From Actinobacteria bacterium 13_2_20CM_68_14 (GTDB taxonomy: Bacteria > Actinomycetota > Thermoleophilia > Gaiellales > Gaiellaceae), in the NCBI GenBank assembly GCA_001914705.1, contig MNDB01000040.1, positions 1-8,762 of the forward strand: a DNA stretch of 8,762 nt, read 5' to 3'. The position numbers and the translations under genes were made by a program. Positions 1 to 6,221 of the stretch are shown here, piece by piece. The notes under the pieces were generated by a model. It searched no databases and was not told the DNA's origin. It worked only from the letters and a program-made list of their open reading frames with translations. Within the stretch, counting starts at the first letter, position 1, and every line of letters begins with the position of its first letter.

Positions 1-278
1 TCCGGATCGCCTCGAGCCGCGACGGCGAAAAAATTCGGATCGCCTTCTCGGACACAGGGCCCGGGATCCCGCTCGAGCTCCAGCAGCGCATCTTCGACCC
101 GTTCTTCACGACGAAGGAGGTCGGGACGGGAACCGGTCTCGGCCTGTCGATCACCTACAGCATCCTCAAGGAGTACGGGGGCGAGATCTCCGTCGACAGC
201 CGGCCGGGCAAGGGCGCCACGTTCCTCGTCGAGCTGCCGTTCACGGACGAAGAGCCGCCTCAGGAGGCCCTGCTATGA
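1..278 (+). CDS. Sensor histidine kinase, C-terminal fragment (HATPase_c domain)
   Basis: This is the last 91 codons of a histidine kinase whose start lies before the window; the reading frame begins at base 3 and stops with TGA at 276-278. It holds the ATP-binding half of the kinase: the G1 box DTGPGI (Asp codon at 51), the F box FDPFFTTK (from base 93) and the G2 box GTGTGLGLS (about 123-149), then the closing strands ending in FLVELP. The FDPFFTTK / GTGLGLS wording is typical of NtrB/ZraS-like kinases, which usually pair with a separate response regulator. The stop overlaps the next start as ATGA, so translation is probably coupled. The next gene begins with a receiver domain, which makes it the likely phosphorylation target (inference). 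Its sensor region is outside the window, so the signal cannot be guessed. Confidence 0.93.
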   Translation, partial: RIASSRDGEKIRIAFSDTGPGIPLELQQRIFDPFFTTKEVGTGTGLGLSITYSILKEYGGEISVDSRPGKGATFLVELPFTDEEPPQEALL

Positions 279-1747
279 GTGCGAGGATCCTCCTGGTCGA
301 CGATGACAAGGCGCTGCTCGACGCGCTCCCCGAGGCGCTGCAGCTGCGGATGAACGGGATCGAGATCGATACGTCCGAAACGGCAATCGAGGCGCTCGAG
401 CGGATCCGGGACACCGACTACGACGCGATCGTCAGCGACATCAAGATGCCGGGCATGGACGGGCTCGCGCTCCTACACGAGATCCGGGAGCTCCGCCCGA
501 CAACGCCGACGCTGATGATCACCGGCCACGGTGAACGCGATCTCGCCGTCCAGGCGCTGCGCGGCGGCGCCTACGACTTCGTCCAGAAGCCGATCGACCG
601 CGACTACTTCGTCGCCTCGCTCGAGCGCGCGATCCAGCTGCGCCGGCTCGACCGCGAGGTCGAGCAGCAGCGGCTGGCGCTCGAACGCCATGCGCGCGTG
701 CTCGAGCACGTCGACGACGGCGTCTTTCTCATCGACGACGGGGGCGTGATCCGGCACTGGAACCCGGCAGCACACGCGATCACCGGCGTCCCCGCCGACC
801 AAGCGCTCGAACGGAAAGCCGCGGAGACGCTGCCGGGCTGGGAGGTCGTGGCCCCGCTGATCCCGGTCGCGAGCATGCCGGGGCCGGGGAGCCTCGAGGC
901 CAAGGTCGTGCCGCTCGAGCTCGACGGACGCGAGCTCTGGCTCTCGATCTCCGGCGTCACCTTCAGCGACGGGATTGTCTACGCCTTCCGCAGCCTGACG
1001 GAGGAGCGCGCCTTGGACGAGCTCAAGGGCGAGTTCATCGCGACCGTCTCGCACGAGCTGCGAACGCCGCTCGCCGCGATCTACGGCTCAGCCCAGACCC
1101 TGCTTCGCGAGGACGTCGAGTTCGAGGAGTCCGACAAGAAGCGCCTCCTCGACGTGATCGCCCACGAGTCCGAGCGCCTGAGCCGGATCGCCGACGACAT
1201 CCTCTTTGCGAACAAGCTCGACTCGGGGCAGCTCGCCCTCGGCGAGAACGGAATCGACCTCCGTGCGCTCGCACGGGACGTGGTCGAGGAGATGCGCGGC
1301 TGCTTTGCCGCACGGGAGGACATCTCGTTCGAGCTGACAGTCCCCGATGCGCTCGACTCGGTCGCCGGGGATCCGGACCGGCTGCGGCAGGTGCTGATCA
1401 ACCTGATCGACAATGCGGTCAAGTACTCCCCCGACGGCGGTCGCGTCGAGGTGGCGGTCGAGTCGCGCGACGGCGGCGTCCGCATCGCCGTCCGCGATGA
1501 AGGGATCGGCATCGCGCCGCTCGAGCAGCGGCGGATCTTCGGCAAGTTCTATCGCGTCGACCCTGGACTGGCTCGCGGTGTCGGCGGCACCGGGCTCGGC
1601 CTCTACATCTGCCGGGAACTCGTCCGGCGGATGGATGGACGCCTCTCGGTCAGCTCGGAGGAAGGCAAGGGCTCAACGTTCGCCGTCGACCTGCCCGTGG
1701 CCACAGCCGCGGGCAAAGATGCCGCCGCCGTGGCGCAGACCGCCTAA
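275..1747 (+). CDS. Receiver-PAS-histidine kinase (REC-PAS-HisKA-HATPase_c)
   Basis: This 490-residue protein has no membrane segment. Residues 1-120 are a CheY-like receiver with acidic pocket D9-D11, phospho-acceptor D55, T83 and K105. A charged helix (about 118-140) leads to a PAS domain (about 140-245) of unknown ligand. HisKA follows, with phospho-accepting H260 in SHELRTPL, then HATPase_c with an N box (N376 and N380), G1 Asp D408 in DEGIGI and G2 GGTGLGL at 437-443. All catalytic residues look intact. The ATG at 275 is supported by AGGAGG at 262-267, seven bases upstream and inside the preceding kinase gene, which it overlaps by four bases. The expected role is to take phosphate or a signal from a partner kinase at D55, tune its own kinase activity and pass phosphate to an unidentified regulator. 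Whether the OmpR-type regulator at 3738 is a partner is unknown. Confidence 0.93.
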   Translation: MSARILLVDDDKALLDALPEALQLRMNGIEIDTSETAIEALERIRDTDYDAIVSDIKMPGMDGLALLHEIRELRPTTPTLMITGHGERDLAVQALRGGAYDFVQKPIDRDYFVASLERAIQLRRLDREVEQQRLALERHARVLEHVDDGVFLIDDGGVIRHWNPAAHAITGVPADQALERKAAETLPGWEVVAPLIPVASMPGPGSLEAKVVPLELDGRELWLSISGVTFSDGIVYAFRSLTEERALDELKGEFIATVSHELRTPLAAIYGSAQTLLREDVEFEESDKKRLLDVIAHESERLSRIADDILFANKLDSGQLALGENGIDLRALARDVVEEMRGCFAAREDISFELTVPDALDSVAGDPDRLRQVLINLIDNAVKYSPDGGRVEVAVESRDGGVRIAVRDEGIGIAPLEQRRIFGKFYRVDPGLARGVGGTGLGLYICRELVRRMDGRLSVSSEEGKGSTFAVDLPVATAAGKDAAAVAQTA

Positions 1748-1757
1748 CCAGGACGCA

Positions 1758-1763
1758 TAGCAT
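1758..1763 (+). promoter_or_regulatory. Candidate -10 element (TAGCAT) for a leaderless transcript of the DUF72 gene
   Basis: TAGCAT fits the TANNNT -10 consensus and lies seven bases before the ATG at 1771, the spacing expected if transcription starts at the A of the start codon. No good Shine-Dalgarno site precedes that ATG. No TTGACA-like -35 is visible. The same arrangement recurs at three other gene starts in this window, including a second TAGCAT on the minus strand at 7177-7182. Confidence 0.45.
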
Positions 1764-1770
1764 CGGCCCA

Positions 1771-2706
1771 ATGGCTGCGCCGATCCGGGTCGGAGTCTGC
1801 TCGTGGGCGGACGAGACGCTGACGAAGGTCTGGTACCCGAAGGGCGTCAAGTCCGGGGAGGACCGCCTGCGCTACTACGCCGAGCGCTTTGACGTCGTCG
1901 AGGCAAACTCCACCTACTACCGCCTGCCGGACCCGGCGATGGTCGAGAACTGGGCCGAACGGACGCCGCCCGGCTTCACGATGCACGTCAAGGCCTTCGG
2001 CGTCATGACCCGGCATCCGGTCAAGGTCGACCAGCTCCCGACCGACCTCCGCGACGTCCCAACCGATGCCCGCAGCCGCGTCGACCGGCCGCCGCGCGAG
2101 TACCGAGCCGAGCTGTTCCGCCGCTTTCGCGAGGCGCTCGAGCCGCTGCGCTCGGCCGGAAAGCTCGGGGGGATCTTGATGCAGTTCCCGCCTTACGTCG
2201 TCTACAGGCCGCAGTCGCTCGAGTACCTGGAGTGGTCGCAGGAACAGCTCCCTGGCGAGGAGATGCTGGTCGAGTTTCGCCACGCGAGCTGGCTCGACGA
2301 GGAGAACCGCGCCCACACGCTTCGCTTCCTCGAGGAGCACGGGATGACCTACGTCGTCGTCGACGCGCCGCAGACCGGTGGCAAGAACGTCCTCCCCACC
2401 GTCGCCGCCGCCACGAACGACACGGCCTACGTCCGCTTTCACGGCCGCAACGCCCAGACCTGGAACAAGCGGACGGGAAGCGCGGCCGAGCGCTTCGACT
2501 ACCTCTATTCCGAGGACGAGCTACGCGAGTGGGTGCCGCGGCTGCAGGAGCTCGCAGGCGAGACGCAGACCGTCTACGCGATGTTCAACAACAACGGCCG
2601 CTCGGCGATGCCGTCGCCCGCGCTGCCCGAGGCGATCGAGAACGAGAAGGACGGTTTCGTTGCCCAGGCGCCCACGAACGCCCAGATGCTGAAGCGGCTT
2701 TTGTAG
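1771..2706 (+). CDS. DUF72 / YecE-family protein
   Basis: This 311-residue protein matches the DUF72 (YecE) family, a TIM-barrel-like fold whose biochemical role is not settled as far as I know. Family-like motifs appear in the expected order: VGVCSW at 7-12, VEANSTYY at 43-50, LMQFPP at 136-141, VEFRHASW at 167-174, RFHGRN at 222-227 and MFNNNG at 271-276, followed by APTNA near the C-terminus. The length is somewhat above that of short family members, with an insertion around residues 85-115. There is no signal peptide or membrane segment, so it is probably cytosolic. It begins 23 bases after the kinase stop and has no clear ribosome-binding site; TAGCAT seven bases upstream suggests its own leaderless promoter rather than operon membership. 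The family call is firm, but no function is claimed. Confidence 0.9.
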   Translation: MAAPIRVGVCSWADETLTKVWYPKGVKSGEDRLRYYAERFDVVEANSTYYRLPDPAMVENWAERTPPGFTMHVKAFGVMTRHPVKVDQLPTDLRDVPTDARSRVDRPPREYRAELFRRFREALEPLRSAGKLGGILMQFPPYVVYRPQSLEYLEWSQEQLPGEEMLVEFRHASWLDEENRAHTLRFLEEHGMTYVVVDAPQTGGKNVLPTVAAATNDTAYVRFHGRNAQTWNKRTGSAAERFDYLYSEDELREWVPRLQELAGETQTVYAMFNNNGRSAMPSPALPEAIENEKDGFVAQAPTNAQMLKRLL

Positions 2707-2719
2707 CAGTAGCCAGGGC

Positions 2720-2725
2720 TATCAT
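2720..2725 (+). promoter_or_regulatory. Candidate -10 element (TATCAT) for the kinase/OmpR-regulator operon
   Basis: TATCAT lies in the 54-base gap before the kinase gene. Transcription would start near 2732, leaving room for the strong purine-rich ribosome-binding site at 2745-2756 (GAGGAAAGGGGG), which ends four bases before the ATG. The upstream region is T-rich (TTTTGTAG around 2699-2706), but no -35 hexamer sits at normal spacing, so this is a weak call. Confidence 0.27.
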
Positions 2726-2760
2726 CGCTGGGGCAACGGGTCTCGAGGAAAGGGGGCGAC

Positions 2761-3738
2761 ATGCCAGAGCGGGTTCTGATGCGGCTCCCACAGGGCGTCG
2801 TCCTGGTCGATTCGGAGCTGCGGATCGACCATGCGAATCCGGCGGCCGAGCGGCTGCTCGGGGTGGGGTCACCGGGCGACCCACTGCCCGAGCCGTGGCC
2901 GGAGTTCTCGCTCCGAGACCTCGCGGCGAGGCTTTTCGGCCCCGATCCCCCGACGGGCGGCACGCTTGTCGAGACCGACCACCATTTCTTCTGGGTCGAA
3001 GGGGTTCCGGCGTCTACAGCCGAAACCGCGATCCTGATCGTCGACGACGTCACCGAACGCGAGCGCGCACGCCAGAGCGAGCGCGAGTTCGTCGAGAACG
3101 CCGCGCACGAGCTGCGCACGCCGCTGACGGCCATCGTCAGCGTCATGGACGTGCTGGAGGGCGGTGCCAAGGACATTCCCGAAACACGCGATCGTTTCCT
3201 CAAGCACATCCGCGTGCACAGTGAGCGGCTCTCCCGGCTCGCGACGTCGCTGCTCGTCCTCGCCCGGCTTCAGACCGGCGTGGAGCAACCGCGGCTGACG
3301 GTCGTGCCGGTTCGGCCGCTGCTGGAGGAGATCGCCGGCCGTCTCGACGCCTCCGGGGGCGTGGAGGTCTCGGTTCGCGCTCCGGAGCAGACCGGAGCGC
3401 TCGCGGACCGCGATCTCCTGCATCGGGCGATCGCGAATGTGGCCGAGAACTCGGCCAAGCACACGCGGACGGGCGAGATCGTCCTCGAGGCCCGCGGGAA
3501 CGCCACGACGACCCAGATCGAGATCCGCGACACCGGGCCGGGAATGAGCGAGGAGGAGCGGGAGCGGGCATTCCACCGCTTTTACCGTTCTTCGAACGGC
3601 ACCGACGGCTTCGGCCTGGGCCTCGCGATCGCCGAAGAAGCCGTTCGCGCGCTCGGTGGCACGATCGAGCTCGAGTCCGAGGCTGGTACGGGAACACGAG
3701 TTCTCGTCGTCGTGCCGAGCGCGAAGCTCCTCGGCTGA
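2761..3738 (+). CDS. Soluble PAS-domain sensor histidine kinase (two-component partner of the next gene)
   Basis: This 325-residue histidine kinase runs PAS (about 1-98), HisKA (about 105-170) and HATPase_c (about 205-322). The phospho-accepting residue is H116 in AHELRTPL. The ATP site has N226 and N230 in the N box, D257 in DTGPGM, an F box around FHRFYRS and G2 GFGLGL at 283-288. The arrangement resembles the cytoplasmic half of PhoR-type kinases, but there is no transmembrane helix, HAMP or extracellular domain. If the start is right it senses something inside the cell. The start is well supported by GAGGAAAGGGGG at 2745-2756 and by stop codons further upstream. It overlaps the following response regulator by one base (TGATG), the usual sign of a cognate pair. 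The ligand and target genes are unknown. Confidence 0.93.
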   Translation: MPERVLMRLPQGVVLVDSELRIDHANPAAERLLGVGSPGDPLPEPWPEFSLRDLAARLFGPDPPTGGTLVETDHHFFWVEGVPASTAETAILIVDDVTERERARQSEREFVENAAHELRTPLTAIVSVMDVLEGGAKDIPETRDRFLKHIRVHSERLSRLATSLLVLARLQTGVEQPRLTVVPVRPLLEEIAGRLDASGGVEVSVRAPEQTGALADRDLLHRAIANVAENSAKHTRTGEIVLEARGNATTTQIEIRDTGPGMSEEERERAFHRFYRSSNGTDGFGLGLAIAEEAVRALGGTIELESEAGTGTRVLVVVPSAKLLG

Positions 3739-4424
3739 TGCCGGAGCGGATCCTGATCGTCGAGGACGAGCCGGCGATCGCCGAGGCGGTCGAGTATGCC
3801 TTGAAGGCCGAAGGCTTCGAGGTCGAGGCGGTCGACGACGGAAACGACGCCCTCGAGCAGGCTCGCACGCGTCCATACGACCTGCTCGTCCTCGACCTGA
3901 TGCTGCCCGGTCTCTCCGGGATCGAGGTCTGCCGGCGCCTGCGCGAGGAAAGCCCGGTCCCGATCCTGATGCTGACGGCGAAGGACGGCGAGGTCGACCG
4001 GGTGCTCGGGCTCGAGGTCGGGGCGGACGACTACGTGGCGAAGCCCTTCTCCATGCCCGAGCTCGTGGCCCGGGTGCGCGCGCTCCTCCGCAGGCGCAAG
4101 CTCGACAGCGGCGAGAGGACGACGAAGCTCCGCGTCGGCGAGCTCGAGCTGGATCTGGCGAAGCATGAAGCTCGTCTTGCCGACGAGCACGTCCCGCTGA
4201 CCGCGTTCGAGCTGAAGCTGCTGGCACTCCTGGCTGCCGAGCCGGGGCACGTCTTCTCACGGCGGGAGATCATGGCCCACCTCTGGAACAGCTCCTACGT
4301 CGGCGACGAACGAGCCTGCGACCTCCACGTCTCGAACATCCGCCGCAAGATCGAGCGCGACCCGGCCCAGCCGGAAAGGCTCGTGACGGTGCGCGGCAGC
4401 GGCTACAAGCTGCAGCCTTTGTAG
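3738..4424 (+). CDS. OmpR/PhoB-family response regulator (REC plus winged helix)
   Basis: This 228-residue transcription factor has an N-terminal receiver (about 1-120) with acidic residues E9 and D10, phospho-acceptor D53, T80 and K102. A Trans_reg_C winged-helix DNA-binding domain (about 130-227) carries the family signatures LTAFELKLLALLA, HVFSRREIM and the recognition-helix stretch CDLHVSNIRRKIE, ending in VRGSGYKLQPL. Length and residues are typical, and nothing is missing. The ATG shares its A with the stop of the upstream kinase (TGATG) and has no strong ribosome-binding site, so translation is probably coupled. Phosphorylation at D53 by that kinase should promote dimerisation and DNA binding. 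The regulon is not evident, but a 22-base inverted repeat begins at the very end of this gene (4418-4439) and lies just upstream of the STAS gene. Confidence 0.95.
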   Translation: MPERILIVEDEPAIAEAVEYALKAEGFEVEAVDDGNDALEQARTRPYDLLVLDLMLPGLSGIEVCRRLREESPVPILMLTAKDGEVDRVLGLEVGADDYVAKPFSMPELVARVRALLRRRKLDSGERTTKLRVGELELDLAKHEARLADEHVPLTAFELKLLALLAAEPGHVFSRREIMAHLWNSSYVGDERACDLHVSNIRRKIERDPAQPERLVTVRGSGYKLQPL

Positions 4425-4439
4425 GCAAACGCTTACAAA
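4418..4439 (+). promoter_or_regulatory. Inverted repeat spanning the regulator stop codon; possible operator
   Basis: Arms TTTGTAGGC (4418-4426) and GCTTACAAA (4431-4439) are complementary over nine positions, counting one G-T wobble, around the four-base centre AAAC. It is AT-rich in a GC-rich setting and ends about 43 bases before the proposed transcription start of the STAS gene, a normal place for a transcription-factor site. It is followed by A's and not T's, and is weakly paired, so a rho-independent terminator on the plus strand is unlikely. The protein that might bind it is unknown. Confidence 0.4.
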
Positions 4440-4469
4440 AAACGGACGCGCGGCTCGCGGACCCCGCCG

Positions 4470-4475
4470 TACGCT
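4470..4475 (+). promoter_or_regulatory. Candidate -10 element (TACGCT) for a leaderless STAS transcript
   Basis: TACGCT fits TANNNT and lies six bases before the GTG at 4482. No Shine-Dalgarno sequence is present between 4440 and 4481, so translation from a leaderless mRNA explains this start best. No recognisable -35 is seen. Confidence 0.4.
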
Positions 4476-4481
4476 CGCGCC

Positions 4482-4883
4482 GTGTACGTGGACGAGTTTC
4501 GGGCGGTGGTTGCCAGTCTCACGCGGGAGCTGGCGCTCGTGTCGGTGTCGGGTGAGCTTGACCTGCACACCGCCGGGTGCCTCCAAGCTCGGATCGAGGA
4601 AGCTGACACCGTGGGGGCGGGCACGGTCGTGGTCGACCTGTCCGAGATCAGCTTCATCGATTCCTCCGCGCTCGAAGTACTGGTTCGGGAGACCAAGCGT
4701 CTGGAGGGCCGCGGCCACTCACTCGTCCTCGTGACGAACGATCCGCGCACACGACGGATCCTCGAGGTGACTGGTCTCGACCGGGTTCTTCGAACCTACG
4801 CGACCCTCCAAGACGCCCTTGCCGACCTAACCCCAGAGCCGTCGCAGGTGACCGCGGCCGAGGCCTCGAGGGCTGGGCAGTGA
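4482..4883 (+). CDS. STAS-domain anti-sigma-factor antagonist (SpoIIAA/RsbV-like)
   Basis: This 133-residue protein is a single STAS domain (about 8-110) with a short acidic/Ala-rich tail. The SGELDLHTA segment near the N-terminus and VVDLSEISFIDSSALEVLV around 50-68 are hallmarks of anti-sigma-factor antagonists. S61 in the DSS motif aligns with the Ser of B. subtilis SpoIIAA that is phosphorylated by the anti-sigma kinase. In the known partner-switching mechanism, the unphosphorylated protein captures the anti-sigma factor and frees a sigma factor. No RsbW/SpoIIAB-type kinase, PP2C phosphatase or sigma factor is visible here, so its partners must be elsewhere. The GTG start fits the start of the domain and the upstream TACGCT; a second GTG at 4488 is possible. 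Its stop overlaps the next gene's GTG (GTGA), suggesting coupled translation with the thioredoxin-like protein. Confidence 0.92.
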   Translation: MYVDEFRAVVASLTRELALVSVSGELDLHTAGCLQARIEEADTVGAGTVVVDLSEISFIDSSALEVLVRETKRLEGRGHSLVLVTNDPRTRRILEVTGLDRVLRTYATLQDALADLTPEPSQVTAAEASRAGQ

Positions 4884-5185
4884 TCGCATCCGCGAGCAAA
4901 GCCGTCACCGCGAAGCCGAGCCTGGTCTTCTTCCACTCCGCGTCTTCGGGGCGCTGCCGTCGCGTCGAGGGGTTCCTCGCACAGGTTCTCCAGCGGCGCG
5001 CCAATCACGACACTTTCGAGCTCGTTCGCGTCGATGCCGACGACAACGCCGAGCTGGTCGAGCAGTTCAAGATCGAGACGATCCCGACGCTCGTCGTCGT
5101 CGCCGACAAGCGAGCCCAGGGCCGGCTGCCGAACCCGCAGGGCTGCCGCGACATCGAACGATTCCTCGCGCCCTGGCTTCGGTAG
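4880..5185 (+). CDS. Thioredoxin-fold protein with monothiol SGRC active-site motif
   Basis: This is a 101-residue, single-domain thioredoxin-like protein. The first strand SLVFFHSAS leads to SGRC at 23-26, where thioredoxins have CGPC, so only the second cysteine position (C26) is kept. VRVDADDN at 49-56 and the cis-proline loop ETIPTLVVV (I68-P69) match the thioredoxin fold well. There is no signal peptide. The motif rules out a normal dithiol-disulfide reductase cycle. Monothiol chemistry, glutathionylation-type exchange or a binding role are open possibilities (inference). The GTG start overlaps the STAS stop by four bases, with GAGGG seven bases upstream. The esterase gene starts only 10 bases after its stop. 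Coupling to a STAS gene suggests, without proof, a redox input to sigma-factor control. Confidence 0.85.
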   Translation: MIASASKAVTAKPSLVFFHSASSGRCRRVEGFLAQVLQRRANHDTFELVRVDADDNAELVEQFKIETIPTLVVVADKRAQGRLPNPQGCRDIERFLAPWLR

Positions 5186-5188
5186 CGT
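5183..5188 (+). promoter_or_regulatory. Candidate -10 element (TAGCGT) for a leaderless esterase transcript
   Basis: TAGCGT begins with the TAG stop of the thioredoxin-like gene and lies seven bases before the GTG at 5196. No Shine-Dalgarno site is present in the 10-base gap. The first three bases are constrained by being a stop codon, so this example is weaker than the others. No -35 is recognisable. Confidence 0.35.
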
Positions 5189-5195
5189 CTGGGGC

Positions 5196-6221
5196 GTGCT
5201 GCCCTGGTCGATCGACTTCGCAGGCCGCCTCGAGGAACACTCATTTGAAAGCGAGGCGCTGAGAGGGAACGCGCTCGGCGACCCGCACGTGCGGCCGCTG
5301 TGGGTCTACGTGCCGCCCGCCTACGACGACGAGCCGGAGAACCGCTACCCCTCGATCTACCTGATCCAGGGCCTGACCGGACAGCTCGACATGTGGCGTA
5401 ACCGCGCGGCGTTCCGCAAGAACCCGCCGGAGCTGATGGACGAGCTCTTCGCCTCCGGCGAGGCGCCGCCCGCCGTCTTGGTCTGGATCGACGCCTGGAC
5501 GTCCCTCGGCGGCAGCCAGTTCCTCGACTCGCCGGGAACGGGCCGCTACCACACCTACCTCTGCGACGAGATCGTCCCCTGGGTGGACGAGCGCTACAGA
5601 ACGCTCGCAGACGCCGGCCACCGCGGGATCGCCGGCAAATCGAGTGGCGGCTACGGGGCGATGGTGACGCCGATGCTCCGCCCCGATCTGTTCGGCGGCT
5701 TCGCCACGCACGCCGGCGACGCCCTCTTCGAGACCTGCTACCTGCCGGACTTCCGCATCTCGGCACGCGCGTTGCGGGACGAGTACGACGGCTCGTTCGA
5801 CCGCTTCTGGGAGGACTTCCGCTCCCGGCCGCCGTTCTCGAAGAAGGCCGACCACACCCTCCTGAACGACTGGTGCATGGCCGCGTGTTACTCGGCCGAC
5901 GAGGACGGGACGATTCACCTCCCCTACGAGCCGCTCACCGGCGAGCTCATTTCCGAAATCTGGGAGCGCTGGCTCGCCTGGGACCCCGTGCGAATGGCTC
6001 CGCGCTACGCAGACGCGCTGAGGTCGCAGAAGGCGATCTACATCGACGCCGGCAAGCGCGACGACGTCTACCTCGACCTCGGCGCCGAGGCGTTCCGACG
6101 TCGCCTCGACGAGCTCGGGATCGACGACTACTTCTTCGAGCTCTTCGACGGCACGCATGCCGGGATCGAGTACCGCTACCCGCTCGCCGTCAAGTATCTG
6201 GCCGAGAAGCTCGGCGCGTGA
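5196..6221 (+). CDS. Esterase-D-like alpha/beta hydrolase (PF00756 type)
   Basis: This 341-residue enzyme of the alpha/beta-hydrolase superfamily resembles the putative esterase family that includes esterase D and antigen 85. Seen in order: LWVYVPPAYDD and YPSIYLIQGL near the N-terminus (the strand and oxyanion-hole region), the nucleophile elbow G147-K-S-S-G151 with S149 as nucleophile, an acidic cluster GKRDD with D289 or D290 as likely acid, and H321 in DGTHAGIEY as the catalytic histidine. The triad therefore appears complete. No signal peptide is visible, so it is probably cytosolic. The substrate is unknown. I chose GTG 5196 because an open frame extending back to 5034 would run inside the thioredoxin-like gene with non-protein-like sequence, while homology-like sequence begins at this codon. 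The stop overlaps the amidase GTG as GTGA. Confidence 0.88.
   Translation: MLPWSIDFAGRLEEHSFESEALRGNALGDPHVRPLWVYVPPAYDDEPENRYPSIYLIQGLTGQLDMWRNRAAFRKNPPELMDELFASGEAPPAVLVWIDAWTSLGGSQFLDSPGTGRYHTYLCDEIVPWVDERYRTLADAGHRGIAGKSSGGYGAMVTPMLRPDLFGGFATHAGDALFETCYLPDFRISARALRDEYDGSFDRFWEDFRSRPPFSKKADHTLLNDWCMAACYSADEDGTIHLPYEPLTGELISEIWERWLAWDPVRMAPRYADALRSQKAIYIDAGKRDDVYLDLGAEAFRRRLDELGIDDYFFELFDGTHAGIEYRYPLAVKYLAEKLGA

Noticed and set aside
1744..2442. 232-codon minus-strand frame opposite the DUF72 gene
   Set aside because: The plus strand matches DUF72 motifs along its length; the antisense product has no recognisable feature.
2701..2725. TTGTAG (2701-2706) as a -35 for TATCAT (2720-2725)
   Set aside because: The spacer would be 13 bases, too short for a normal sigma-70-type promoter.
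2869..4260. Long open frame on the minus strand (463 codons) opposite the kinase/regulator pair
   Set aside because: The product is Arg/Ala/Pro-rich low-complexity sequence with no domain, and the plus-strand genes there have complete, recognisable catalytic motifs. Long antisense frames are expected in GC-rich DNA.
4418..4441. Rho-independent terminator after the response regulator
   Set aside because: The stem is AT-rich and followed by A's on the plus strand; on the minus strand the T-run precedes the stem. An operator-type dyad fits better.
5034..5195. Upstream extension of the esterase frame to an ATG at 5034
   Set aside because: This part lies inside the thioredoxin-like gene and encodes Ser/Arg-rich non-family sequence. 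GTG 5196 gives a clean protein start.
5241..6158. 305-codon minus-strand open frame opposite the esterase
   Set aside because: No recognisable motif, and the plus-strand frame carries an intact hydrolase triad.
5873..6217. Upstream extension of the amidase frame into the esterase gene
   Set aside because: It overlaps the esterase core in another frame and adds no signal peptide or domain; GTG 6218 overlaps the esterase stop neatly.
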